Counted from the first letter of the stretch, positions 1 to 7,735 are shown. The stretch is 14,389 bases of DNA from Candidatus Peregrinibacteria bacterium CG_4_9_14_0_2_um_filter_41_14 (GCA_002788755.1 PFRW01000024.1:1-14389), one strand, 5' to 3'. Numbers and translations: made by a program. The notes: generated by a model not told the origin, from the sequence alone.

Positions 1-120
1 CTTCAGTATCTACAAAAAGCGGCCCAACTAGCCCAATTAACCAAAGACACCTCAATTTTAGCACGCGCAAACCAAGAAACCGCTATAATTCAACAAATGC
101 TCGCACCCACTAACAACTAA
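1..120 (+). CDS. 3' end of an unidentified gene (partial)
   Basis: The frame starting at base 1 is open and ends at TAA 118-120, giving the last 39 residues of a protein that begins outside the window. The segment is rich in Ala, Gln and Leu (for example YLQKAAQLAQLTKDTSILAR) and should be helical. It faintly resembles one tetratricopeptide-type helical hairpin, but that is too little to name a family. The stop lies 4 nt before the GTG start of the prepilin peptidase on the same strand, so the two are probably cotranscribed. Confidence 0.6.
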   Translation, partial: LQYLQKAAQLAQLTKDTSILARANQETAIIQQMLAPTNN

Positions 121-124
121 TCTC

Positions 125-904
125 GTGAATAATCCTCTTATCATCACCTTCATTCTTTTTGTTTTAGGCAGCATGTTTGGTAGTTTTGCCAGTGCCTTAA
201 TTTATCGATTTCGCACAAACGACAAAGGCTTTTGGACAAAAAGATCAAAATGTCCTCATTGCCAAAAAGAGTTAACTTGGGCAAATCTCATTCCTATCTT
301 TAGCTATATTTATCAAAAAGGAAAATGCAGTAATTGCCATAAAAAAATCGGCATTTCATATCTAATACACGAAATTACCTTGGGGCTCTTATTCACGCTC
401 CCATATTTATTCTGGGTCGAACAATTCACACTACTTCCTTTAGTAATTAGCTACATCGTCATTTTTAGTGGCTTCTTAATTGTCAGTTACGATGCTCAAT
501 ACCAAGAAATACCCGACCTCTTCACCTTTAGTTTTATGATTTCCGGTGGTCTCTTTGGATTTTTAACCAACATTGGTTGGCAAACACAACTAGTTGGCGC
601 ACTTATTGCCGGTGGTTTCTTCGGCCTACAATATCTAGTTTCTAAAGGACGTTGGATTGGCAGCGGCGACATACTCATTGGTATTGGCATGGGATTAACA
701 CTTGGTGCTCAACAAACAATTGTCGCATTAATCATAAGTTATATTGGCGGCAGCCTAATCGGTCTCATTCTTCTTAGTGTTGGTAAAGCTAAACGCAAAA
801 GCACTATCGCCTTTGCACCATTTTTACTAGCAGGCACATTAATTGCTTTATTTTGGGGTGAAGCTATCTATACTTGGTACACAAATCTAACTTTTACCTT
901 TTGA
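125..904 (+). CDS. pilD: Prepilin peptidase (type IV leader peptidase, A24 family)
   Basis: Membrane aspartyl protease that cleaves the positively charged leader of type IV pilins or pseudopilins; the bacterial enzymes also N-methylate the new N terminus. The 259 residues contain the N-terminal zinc-type domain with CPHC (Cys43, Cys46) and CSNC (Cys68, Cys71), several hydrophobic membrane segments, a first catalytic Asp in SYDAQYQEIPD (Asp123) and the GxGD motif in IGSGD (Asp182). All catalytic elements are present and the length is normal. GTG at 125 follows the preceding stop by 4 nt; no better start or clear Shine-Dalgarno is seen. The stop TGA (902-904) overlaps the next gene's TTG start. 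No pilin gene is visible in the window, so its substrates are unknown. Confidence 0.92.
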   Translation: MNNPLIITFILFVLGSMFGSFASALIYRFRTNDKGFWTKRSKCPHCQKELTWANLIPIFSYIYQKGKCSNCHKKIGISYLIHEITLGLLFTLPYLFWVEQFTLLPLVISYIVIFSGFLIVSYDAQYQEIPDLFTFSFMISGGLFGFLTNIGWQTQLVGALIAGGFFGLQYLVSKGRWIGSGDILIGIGMGLTLGAQQTIVALIISYIGGSLIGLILLSVGKAKRKSTIAFAPFLLAGTLIALFWGEAIYTWYTNLTFTF

Positions 905-2439
905 GTAATAAAGTTATCCTCATAATCTTAGACGGCTACGGCAAAGGCAAAGAATACGAAGGTAATGCCATTTACAAAGCCAACACCCCCTTTTTAGATA
1001 ATCTCGAAGCCAATGTTCCCCACACGCTTTTAAAAGCGGATAGCGAAGCCGTGGGACTACCAGCAAACACCATGGGCGGCAGCGAAGTTGGCCACTACAC
1101 AATGGGCGCAGGCCAAATTGTGATGCAGTCCTTGCCATACATAAATAATCAAATTGAATCGGGCCAATTTTTTGAGAACAAAGAACTACTAGGTGCAATC
1201 AATCACGCTAAAGAAAACAACTCCAGCCTCCATTTAGTAGGCATGATTTCGGACGCCGGTGTTCATAGCCATATCGATCACCTTTACGCCCTTATACAAC
1301 TCGCAAAAAAACACAACCTTACAAAGGTCTACATCCACGCCATTGCCGACGGTAGAGACGTACCGGAACGCTCCGCTCTCGACTTTATTAACCAAATAGA
1401 ACAAAAAATTAGCACACTTGGCCTCGGCGAAATTACCGACGTAATTGGGCGCTACTATGCCATGGACCGTGATGAAAACTGGGAACGCACCGAACAAGCA
1501 TACAAACTTTATACACTAGGCGACGGCGAAGCCGGAGCCCTTCCCCTTTCCCCGCTCTCCGCCCTCACTACCTTTTATCAATCCAGCAAAGAATCCGACT
1601 ACTACCTACCTGCACAAAAAACAGCTGATGCCAACACAGGCCTAATTACCGGTAACGACAGCGTTATCTTCTTTAACTACAGAACCGACCGCGCCAAACA
1701 ATTAACCGATGCCTTTACCCTAGAACAATTTGATCATTTTAAGAGAGACCTAGAACCGCTCCCCTATTTTGTTTGTTTTGGCGAATACACGAAAATTGCA
1801 CCGGTTGCGTTTAAATCACAAAAAGTCACCCAAAACTTAGGCAAAATCATTAGCGACGCCAACCTTCACCAACTCAGAATTGCCGAAACCGAAAAATACC
1901 CTCACGTTACCTTCTTTTTTAACAGTCAAAACAAAGAACCATATCCACAAGAAGATCGCATCATGATTCCCTCCCCCAAAGTGGCCTCATATGCCGAAAA
2001 ACCAGAAATGAGCGCCATCCAACTTACCGACCGTCTCATTCCCGAAATCGAACAAAACAAGTATGATTTTATCGCTCTCAACTATGCCAACATGGATTTA
2101 GTCGGACATTCCGGCGACATTCCCGCTACCATTACAGCCTGTGAAATTGTTGACCAATGTTTAGCCAAATTAGTACCAATCGCGCAAAAAAACGGCTACA
2201 GCATTGTAATAACCGGCGACCACGGCAATGCCGACGAAATGACCTACAAAGATGGTGAAGTTTGCCCAAGCCATTCTATGAACCCCACGCAATGTTTTGT
2301 GCTAACCGACAAATATAAAACCTACACCCTCAACCAAAACAACAACGGCCTCCAAGATCTTGCCCCAACTATTCTAGAACTAATGGCATTAGATAAATCA
2401 AACACAATGACAGGAGAAAGCCTAATTGTACACACTTGA
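901..2439 (+). CDS. gpmI: 2,3-bisphosphoglycerate-independent phosphoglycerate mutase
   Basis: Cytosolic glycolytic enzyme interconverting 3- and 2-phosphoglycerate through a phosphoserine intermediate with two metal ions (alkaline phosphatase superfamily). From the TTG at 901 it is 512 residues, normal for GpmI, and starts MSNKVILIILDGYG. Seen motifs: metal Asp11 in LDGYG, phosphorylated Ser61 in GGSEVGH (usually GNSEVGH), HSHIDHL, DGRDVPERS, AMDRDENWERTEQAY, FFNYRTDRA, NMDLVGHSGD and ITGDHGNADEM. The frame is open back to an ATG at 874, but that adds nine unconserved residues inside the prepilin peptidase gene. The TTG overlaps the preceding TGA as TTGA, so translational coupling is likely. 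The function is essentially certain; the start is less so. Confidence 0.95.
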   Translation: MSNKVILIILDGYGKGKEYEGNAIYKANTPFLDNLEANVPHTLLKADSEAVGLPANTMGGSEVGHYTMGAGQIVMQSLPYINNQIESGQFFENKELLGAINHAKENNSSLHLVGMISDAGVHSHIDHLYALIQLAKKHNLTKVYIHAIADGRDVPERSALDFINQIEQKISTLGLGEITDVIGRYYAMDRDENWERTEQAYKLYTLGDGEAGALPLSPLSALTTFYQSSKESDYYLPAQKTADANTGLITGNDSVIFFNYRTDRAKQLTDAFTLEQFDHFKRDLEPLPYFVCFGEYTKIAPVAFKSQKVTQNLGKIISDANLHQLRIAETEKYPHVTFFFNSQNKEPYPQEDRIMIPSPKVASYAEKPEMSAIQLTDRLIPEIEQNKYDFIALNYANMDLVGHSGDIPATITACEIVDQCLAKLVPIAQKNGYSIVITGDHGNADEMTYKDGEVCPSHSMNPTQCFVLTDKYKTYTLNQNNNGLQDLAPTILELMALDKSNTMTGESLIVHT

Positions 2440-2453
2440 ACGATGATCCACAG

Positions 2454-2588
2454 CTAAACAGCAAAATCAAGTGGCCGCCCCGACTCCACATACATGGTCA
2501 ATTTTTTAATGATGCTCTTTTGTACCACTTGTTCTAATTTAGAAAGATCTTTCAAAAACAGATCAAGAAATATCAATTTATATTTCAT
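2454..2588 (-). pseudogene. Truncated RelE-type toxin, downstream partner of the AbrB-like antitoxin
   Basis: A 44-codon frame starts with ATG 2586-2588, overlapping the end of the antitoxin gene (antitoxin TAA at 2578-2580), the usual coupled layout of a type II toxin-antitoxin pair. Its residues (MKYKLIFLDLFLKDLSKLEQ, then VVQKSIIKKL and ESGRPLDFAV) match the N-terminal strand and two-helix hairpin of RelE/ParE toxins. TAG at 2454-2456 ends it. The central and C-terminal strands that carry the RNase residues, about half of an 85-95 residue toxin, are missing, and no other frame up to the end of gpmI restores them. It is probably inactive. The gene now abuts the 3' end of the convergent gpmI, suggesting loss by deletion. 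Family assignment is from pattern only. Confidence 0.6.
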
Positions 2589-2814
2589 CAGCCAAACCTA
2601 AAATTTTAACAGCTTCTTCCAAGGTGTGTCCACCTTCCTTGTTATAAAGAGACTCCCTTCTGTCCAACTCCCACAAAAACTCATCTTTAGTTTGCATTGG
2701 CGTTAAAATCAAATTATTGCCATCAAACTCAAATTCAAAATACTTTGCCTTTAATTTACTCCTTATTGCAGCAGGTATTGTTACCTGACCTCTATCGGAA
2801 ATTGGAATCAACAT
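2578..2814 (-). CDS. AbrB/MazE-type (SpoVT-AbrB domain) antitoxin
   Basis: Small DNA-binding protein of the swapped-hairpin AbrB fold. From the ATG at 2814 it has 78 residues. Residues 1-40 (DRGQVTIPAAIRSKL, then FEFDGNNLILTPM) are the classical domain, and the acidic C-terminal tail (about 44-78) is where antitoxins of this kind bind the toxin. The frame extends 7 codons upstream to 2835, but that start lies at the predicted transcription start and inside an operator palindrome, so 2814 is preferred. It overlaps a truncated RelE-like toxin start downstream. It probably represses its own promoter through the palindromes at 2834-2877. With the toxin broken it may be a retained orphan regulator. 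Confidence 0.8.
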   Translation of the reverse strand: MLIPISDRGQVTIPAAIRSKLKAKYFEFEFDGNNLILTPMQTKDEFLWELDRRESLYNKEGGHTLEEAVKILGLADEI

Positions 2815-2833
2815 CTTTAATAAATTAACATAC

Positions 2834-2877
2834 ATACAGTATAACTGTATTACGGTAATGATACAATCAATTAATTG
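2834..2877. promoter_or_regulatory. Operator array of three palindromes upstream of the antitoxin gene
   Basis: Three palindromes lie close together: ATACAGT-ATA-ACTGTAT (2834-2850), ATTAC-G-GTAAT (2849-2859) and CAATTAATTG (2868-2877). The first overlaps the -10 box of the antitoxin promoter, the second is in its spacer, and the third lies just beyond the -35 box toward the divergent manC promoter. The arrangement fits autorepression by the AbrB-like protein; binding itself is inference. Confidence 0.5.
2838..2866 (-). promoter_or_regulatory. Sigma-70-type promoter of the antitoxin gene
   Basis: Reading the minus strand, TTGTAT (2866-2861) is separated by 17 nt from TATACT (2843-2838). Transcription would start near 2831, leaving about 17 nt of leader before the ATG at 2814. 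This supports the shorter antitoxin start. Confidence 0.55.
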
Positions 2878-2883
2878 TGTTAT

Positions 2884-2912
2884 TTGCTAATAAATCAAAA
2901 TCCAACTATATT
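2884..2912 (+). promoter_or_regulatory. Sigma-70-type promoter of the mannose-1-phosphate guanylyltransferase gene
   Basis: TTGCTA (2884-2889), a 17-nt spacer and TATATT (2907-2912) place transcription start near 2919, about 20 nt before the ATG at 2940. It diverges from the antitoxin promoter. Confidence 0.5.
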
Positions 2913-2939
2913 TACAAGTAATTATCCTAACTTAATAAT

Positions 2940-3974
2940 ATGAAAGCCGTAATAATGGCCGGCGGGCACGGAACCCGACTGTGGCCACTTAGCACCAAAG
3001 AACGCCCCAAACAGTTTCAAAAAATTCTAGGCGAAAAAACATTGCTACAAGCTGCCTACGAGCGTCTCAAATTTGTAAAAGACGAAGATATTTTTGTCAG
3101 TACCAATCAAGACTTTGCCCATTTGGTCATAGAACAACTACCAAACTTACCAAAAGCAAACATAATTATTGAACCACTTCGACGAGACACGGGGCCGGCA
3201 ATGGCTTTTGTCACTCATCATCTTGCTCAACTTGGCTTCAGTAATGACGTAATTTCAATCATCTACGCCGATCAATATATTAAAGATACCGCTGCCCTCC
3301 AATCAAAACTGGCACTAGCCTTCCAACTGGCACAATCAACAAAAAAAATCATCATGATTCCCATTAAAGCCAAAGAACCAAACATCAATTTGGGCTACAT
3401 CAAGCTAGGAGCTATGATTGACCAACAAAACGACCACAACATTTACGAACTAGATCAATTTATTGAAAAACCTGACCTAAAAACCGCGACAAGTTACGCA
3501 AATTCCAACAATTATTTATGGAATACCGGCCTATATACTTGGCACATTGCAAGCTTTTTAGAAATGCTAAAAAAACACACCCCCGAAATATACAAAGTTT
3601 TAGAAACAATTACCAACACCGCCAATTGCGAAGCTCAATACGAAAATTTCCCTAAAATTTCCATCGATTACGCCTTAATGGAAAAACTGGCAAAAAATGA
3701 AGTCTTAGTAATTCCAGCCGACTTTGAATGGAGCGATGTTGGCAACTGGCAAACAGTCCATGAACACCTTCAAGACGAAAACACTAACGTCCTCAACGGC
3801 GAAGTCCATACTATCGATACCGAAAACTCAATTATTTACACAAACGGCGAACAACGAATTGTTACAATCGGCATTAAAGATTTAGCAATTATCTGCACAA
3901 AAGACACCATTCTCATTTGTCCAAAATCGGAAACAAATCGTTTAAAACAAATGGTCGAAAAATTAGACCAATAG
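2940..3974 (+). CDS. manC: Mannose-1-phosphate guanylyltransferase (GDP-mannose pyrophosphorylase)
   Basis: Cytosolic nucleotidyltransferase joining GTP and mannose-1-phosphate to GDP-mannose, a sugar donor for surface glycans. The 344 residues have the signature MAGGHGTRLWPLS (residues 6-18) with ERPKQF (21-26), EPLRRDTGPA (78-87), YADQYI around Asp111, FIEKP (174-178), WNTGLY (194-199) and FEWSDVGNW (262-270). In many bacteria this family carries a C-terminal cupin phosphomannose isomerase domain (total about 470 residues). Here the protein stops after the nucleotidyltransferase and its short beta-helical tail, and a separate cupin gene follows 60 nt later. No Shine-Dalgarno is seen before the ATG. 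Substrate choice between mannose and a related hexose phosphate cannot be proved from sequence alone. Confidence 0.88.
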   Translation: MKAVIMAGGHGTRLWPLSTKERPKQFQKILGEKTLLQAAYERLKFVKDEDIFVSTNQDFAHLVIEQLPNLPKANIIIEPLRRDTGPAMAFVTHHLAQLGFSNDVISIIYADQYIKDTAALQSKLALAFQLAQSTKKIIMIPIKAKEPNINLGYIKLGAMIDQQNDHNIYELDQFIEKPDLKTATSYANSNNYLWNTGLYTWHIASFLEMLKKHTPEIYKVLETITNTANCEAQYENFPKISIDYALMEKLAKNEVLVIPADFEWSDVGNWQTVHEHLQDENTNVLNGEVHTIDTENSIIYTNGEQRIVTIGIKDLAIICTKDTILICPKSETNRLKQMVEKLDQ

Positions 3975-3980
3975 CTTCTG

Positions 3981-4009
3981 TTGACCAAGACGTAACACAT
4001 GGGTAGGAT
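3981..4009 (+). promoter_or_regulatory. Sigma-70-type promoter of the cupin gene
   Basis: TTGACC (3981-3986), 17 nt, then TAGGAT (4004-4009). The predicted transcription start near 4016 is 19 nt before the ATG at 4035. An alternative in-frame ATG at 3999 lies inside this promoter, which argues against that start. The cupin and secDF could be transcribed from here independently of manC. Confidence 0.5.
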
Positions 4010-4034
4010 ACAGCCAAACTACAAAATTAAAGTT

Positions 4035-4439
4035 ATGGAAATCCAAACTAAAATCAAACCGTGGGGCAAAGAGATCTGGTTTTCTCATACCGAGAAATTC
4101 GCCGGCAAACTCCTCCATGTAAATAAGGGCCACCGCTATTCTCTTCAATACCACGAACGCAAAATCGAAACTCAGTACTTATACGAAGGTAAAATTAAAT
4201 TTACTTATGGAGAAAGCGTTGACAACTTGCACACAAAAATCTTAAATCCTGGAGACAAAATGGATATTACGCCCGGCATCATTCATCGTGCCGAAGCATT
4301 GGAGGACTCTATGATTATAGAAGTATCATCTCCTGAACTAGATGACGTCGTTAAACTTGATGACGATTATGGTCGTACCGGTAAAGGTAACGATGAAACT
4401 CTCGACCAAAAACTAGCTGAAGAATCTAAAAAATATTAA
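4035..4439 (+). CDS. Cupin protein resembling the C-terminal domain of type II phosphomannose isomerase
   Basis: A 134-residue single-domain cupin from the ATG at 4035. It begins MEIQTKIKPWGKEIWF, the usual entry to the mannose-6-phosphate isomerase type II fold. Cupin motif 1 is seen at residues 32-52 (Gly32, His33, His40, Glu45, Gly52) and motif 2 at 72-84 (PGD, then PGIIH with His84). These His and Glu residues are the expected metal ligands. The tail after residue 100 is acidic and charged. Following manC, the likely role is supply of mannose-6-phosphate or another hexose-phosphate step as a detached isomerase domain. Single-domain cupins are functionally diverse, so activity is inference. 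Stop to secDF start is 18 nt, suggesting cotranscription. Confidence 0.78.
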   Translation: MEIQTKIKPWGKEIWFSHTEKFAGKLLHVNKGHRYSLQYHERKIETQYLYEGKIKFTYGESVDNLHTKILNPGDKMDITPGIIHRAEALEDSMIIEVSSPELDDVVKLDDDYGRTGKGNDETLDQKLAEESKKY

Positions 4440-4457
4440 TAACCCTAACTCTACATC

Positions 4458-7400
4458 ATGAAAAAGTATCTGCTTAACTGGAAGCTGGCGGCAATAGTGA
4501 TTATGGCCGCAATTCTCAGTTTCATCACTCTACCTTCTAGATATCAACCCGAAGCCGTCACCCCAACAAGTATTAAAGACATGAAAATCGTCTTAGGTCT
4601 CGACTTACAGGGTGGAACACAGCTCGATTACAAAATCGATTTACGCAGTGTGCCGGAAGCAAAACGAACCCAAATTATTAGTGGTGTACAAGAAGTAATT
4701 ACACGTCGTGTCAATAAATTGGGGGTTTCTGAACCAAATATTTACCACTCTCAAATTGCAGACGAAGACCACATTATTGTGGAACTCGCCGGCGTTTCCG
4801 ACATTAACGAAGCCAAAGATCGCGTTGGTAAAACCATTCAACTTGAGTTTAAAGAACAAAAAACCGAAAACTCCGACGCCGAACTGGAAGAAGTTAAAAA
4901 ACAAACTACCGCTTTTTTAGACAAAGTAAAAGCACCGGAAACCGACTTCAATCTTCTTGCCGAAGAAGAAGCAAAAGCTTTTCCAAACATCGTTACCTTT
5001 ACGGAACAAGACTACAAATTTAAAGATGAAATTAGTGGCACCAAATTAGCTGACAAAATTTTTGCAGCCGCACCCGGCACCATAATTAATGAAGTAATTG
5101 AAGATAGCGCCGGTTTTGTTTATACCAACAATCAAATTCAAGAACAAAAAGGTTTCTTTGTTGTTAAAGTTCTAGACAAAAAAGATGCTGAAAAAGACAT
5201 TAGCGAACCTAAAAAAGTTAAAGCGCAACACATTCTAATTTCATACGCAGGTGCATCTCGAGCAGATGGTGTAACTCGTACAAAAGAAGAAGCCGAAAAA
5301 CTAGCCCAAGAAATCCTCAACAAAGCCAAAGCCCCCGGAGCCGACTTTACAGCATTAGCTAAAGAAAACTCTGACGAACCAGGTGCCACCGAATCCGGCG
5401 GGATTCTCGAACAAGAAGTAGTAGACGGTGACTCCAGCTACGTTGAAGACTTTACAACTGCCTCTCTTGCCCTAACCGAAGCAGGCCAAATTACTGATCA
5501 ATTAGTTAAAACAGAATTTGGTTACCACATTATTAAAGCCGTTAGCGTTTCTGCAGGAAAAGACGAAAAAACAGTGGAACCACAAGTTAAATACGCACAA
5601 GCATTTTTCTCTACTATCCCAAACCCATGGAAAGAAACAGCCCTTACCGGTGAACATTTTGTTAGTGCTAGTGTCGAATTTGACAACTTACTCCAACCAC
5701 AAGTAGCAATCCAATTTGACAGTGAAGGTGCGCAACTATTTGCCGACCTAACCGAAAAAAATATTACAAAACCAATTGCCATTTTTGTTGGTGGTGAATT
5801 AATTTCCAGCCCAGTCGTCAACGATAAAATTACAGGTGGCCAAGCGGTCATTACCGGTAACTTTACTTTAGATGAAGCACAAGGTTTAGCTCGTGATCTT
5901 AATACAGGTGCAATTCCCGCACCAATTACTTTAGTGGGACAATACAACATTGGTAGTACTTTAGGACAAGCCGCTCTCCAAAAGAGTTTATGGGCCGGTC
6001 TTATTGGTCTAATCCTTCTTAGTTTATACTTAGTTGCCTACTATCGCCTACCGGGTCTACTTTCTGTTATTGCCCTCGCAATTTACTCAACAATCTTACT
6101 ATTTGTAATTAAAGTTTCCTTACCAGTCTTACTTGCCGTCATTATCGGTGTTGGTATTGGCATAACGGCCGTGGGCACAATTCTCAAAAGTAAAGACTCA
6201 ACCGCCGAAAAAGTGGTATCAATCGTGATTGCCATCTTTGCCCTCTTCTTCTTTACATTCCTTCTACGTGAACCGGTTGTGCTTACCCTTGCCGGTATTG
6301 CCGGTGTTATCCTTTCAATTGGTATGGCCGTTGACGCCAACATCTTAATCTTTGAACGTATTAAAGAAGAAATCCGCGACGGCCGCCCATTTGACGGTGC
6401 CATCGACGTTGGTTTTAGGCGTGCTTGGTCATCAATCCGTGACTCAAACTTCTCATCATTAATTACCTGTGCGATCTTATTCTACTTTGGTAGTTCGATC
6501 ATTCGTGGTTTTGCCCTTAATCTAGCTGCCGGTATTTTAATTTCCATGTTCACAGCTATTACCATTACCTACACCTTCCTAAAGGTTTACGCTCGTATTA
6601 AAGGATCAGACAATCCAATCCTTCTTGGTACTAAACCGGGTGCCAAAACACACCGTTCATTCGACATTATCGGACGTTCAAAAGTTTGGTTTGTCCTTTC
6701 TTCAATCCTAATTTTAATTAGCTTAGGATCACTAGCCATTCGCGGCTTAAACCCAGGTATCGACTTTAGAGGCGGCACATTAATGGAAATTCAATTTGGC
6801 CAAGAACAAACAGTCTCCAAATTAGATTTAGAAACAGCCTTAACTAAGCTTGCAACTGAAATCGATAGCACTAAAGCAGAAACTACAACCAGCACAAACG
6901 CTGCAACGGCTGGTGCAGAGACAAACGAGCCACAATTAGTAGCAGCTGCATCTACAGAACCGGTCGAAATCGGCAAACCAAGCGTAGTTGAATCCGTTAA
7001 CGAAGCCGGCGAAAAAAGCTTTATCATCCGTCTAGGCTTTATTGACACCGTTGTTCACGATCAAATTAACACCGCAATTACAGCTCAATTTGGTGAATAC
7101 AAAGAGACCCGTTTCACTACCATCGGCCCGTTAATTAGTACATCACTCAAACAAAAAGCAATCGTGGCATTACTATTTGCCCTCATTATGATCGTCTTAT
7201 ACATTGCCTTTGCTTTCCGTAACGTACCAAAGTCAATCGGCCCATGGAAATTCGGCGCTTCTGCCATTTTCGCCCTAATCCACGATGTAATCTTAGTTCT
7301 CGGTTTCTTCTCTCTTTTCCAAATCGAAGTCGATTCCCTCTTCATCACCGCTCTCCTAACCATTATTGGATTCTCCGTGCATGACACAATCGTTGTCTTT

Positions 7401-7670
7401 GACCGTCTCCGTGAAAACCTCAAAGAGTTCAAAGCCTCCGAGCAAACCTTCGACGACGTTGCCAACATTGCCCTAAACCAAACCATGGCACGTTCACTTA
7501 ATACATCGATCTCAACCTTATTCACACTTGTTGCCCTAGTTGTATTAGGCGCTCAATCCATCTTCTTCTTTAGTCTGGCACTTACCCTTGGTATTATCTT
7601 TGGTACCTACTCATCCGTCTTTGTTGCCAGTCCAATTTTAGTATTTTGGAAGAAGATAAGCGAAAAATAG
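4458..7670 (+). CDS. secDF: SecD-SecF fusion protein with inserted parvulin (PPIC) domains
   Basis: Membrane component of the Sec translocase that uses ion flow to help pull exported proteins across the membrane. SecD half: first membrane helix (about 9-27), LGLDLQGGTQLDY (46-58), ITRRVNKLGVSEPNIY (81-96), P1 head region around 400-490, membrane block from 510 with MAVDANILIFERIKEE (623-638). SecF half: NPGIDFRGGT (765-774), SVHDTIVVFDRLREN (973-987), then the last membrane helices. Inserted between about 150 and 365 in the extracytoplasmic SecD part is a PPIC-type prolyl isomerase domain (KVKAQHILISY at 253-263, SGGILEQEV, FGYHIIKAV at 354-362), preceded by a partial look-alike (LADKIFAAAPGTII, GFFVVKVLDKK). 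The SecD membrane part seems to have one extra helix pair (about 550-602), and SecF has a Thr/Ala/Glu-rich insert (about 797-840). Single fused SecDF proteins are known; this domain content is unusual. Confidence 0.93.
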   Translation: MKKYLLNWKLAAIVIMAAILSFITLPSRYQPEAVTPTSIKDMKIVLGLDLQGGTQLDYKIDLRSVPEAKRTQIISGVQEVITRRVNKLGVSEPNIYHSQIADEDHIIVELAGVSDINEAKDRVGKTIQLEFKEQKTENSDAELEEVKKQTTAFLDKVKAPETDFNLLAEEEAKAFPNIVTFTEQDYKFKDEISGTKLADKIFAAAPGTIINEVIEDSAGFVYTNNQIQEQKGFFVVKVLDKKDAEKDISEPKKVKAQHILISYAGASRADGVTRTKEEAEKLAQEILNKAKAPGADFTALAKENSDEPGATESGGILEQEVVDGDSSYVEDFTTASLALTEAGQITDQLVKTEFGYHIIKAVSVSAGKDEKTVEPQVKYAQAFFSTIPNPWKETALTGEHFVSASVEFDNLLQPQVAIQFDSEGAQLFADLTEKNITKPIAIFVGGELISSPVVNDKITGGQAVITGNFTLDEAQGLARDLNTGAIPAPITLVGQYNIGSTLGQAALQKSLWAGLIGLILLSLYLVAYYRLPGLLSVIALAIYSTILLFVIKVSLPVLLAVIIGVGIGITAVGTILKSKDSTAEKVVSIVIAIFALFFFTFLLREPVVLTLAGIAGVILSIGMAVDANILIFERIKEEIRDGRPFDGAIDVGFRRAWSSIRDSNFSSLITCAILFYFGSSIIRGFALNLAAGILISMFTAITITYTFLKVYARIKGSDNPILLGTKPGAKTHRSFDIIGRSKVWFVLSSILILISLGSLAIRGLNPGIDFRGGTLMEIQFGQEQTVSKLDLETALTKLATEIDSTKAETTTSTNAATAGAETNEPQLVAAASTEPVEIGKPSVVESVNEAGEKSFIIRLGFIDTVVHDQINTAITAQFGEYKETRFTTIGPLISTSLKQKAIVALLFALIMIVLYIAFAFRNVPKSIGPWKFGASAIFALIHDVILVLGFFSLFQIEVDSLFITALLTIIGFSVHDTIVVFDRLRENLKEFKASEQTFDDVANIALNQTMARSLNTSISTLFTLVALVVLGAQSIFFFSLALTLGIIFGTYSSVFVASPILVFWKKISEK

Positions 7671-7703
7671 AGAAACACAGACAAATACAGACAAACACAT
7701 TAG

Positions 7704-7731
7704 GCCGGGCAAAACTGCCCGGCTGTTTTTT
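7704..7731 (+). terminator. Rho-independent terminator after secDF
   Basis: GCCGGGC (7704-7710) and GCCCGGC (7717-7723) form a perfect 7-bp GC-rich stem with a 6-nt loop, followed by TG and six T (7726-7731). It lies 33 nt after the secDF stop and ends the cupin-secDF transcript. Confidence 0.92.
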
Positions 7732-7735
7732 AATA

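Noticed and set aside
874..900. Longer ATG start of gpmI inside the prepilin peptidase gene
   Set aside because: It adds nine residues with no family counterpart; the TTG at 901 begins exactly where GpmI proteins begin and overlaps the previous stop as TTGA.
920..1198. 92-codon minus-strand open frame within gpmI
   Set aside because: It is rich in Cys, Arg and Leu with no domain and lies opposite the catalytic serine region of GpmI.
3999..4034. Upstream ATG start of the cupin
   Set aside because: The extra 12 residues lack similarity to the family and the ATG overlaps the spacer of a good promoter.
5522..5950. 142-codon minus-strand open frame within secDF
   Set aside because: It is antisense to strongly conserved SecD sequence, has no recognisable domain and no start signals; likewise the minus-strand frames at 6083-6403 and 7085-7525.
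7681..7700. Short direct repeat ACAGACAAA after the secDF stop
   Set aside because: Two copies of nine bases in an A-rich spacer are not evidence of a CRISPR or mobile element; no further units exist.
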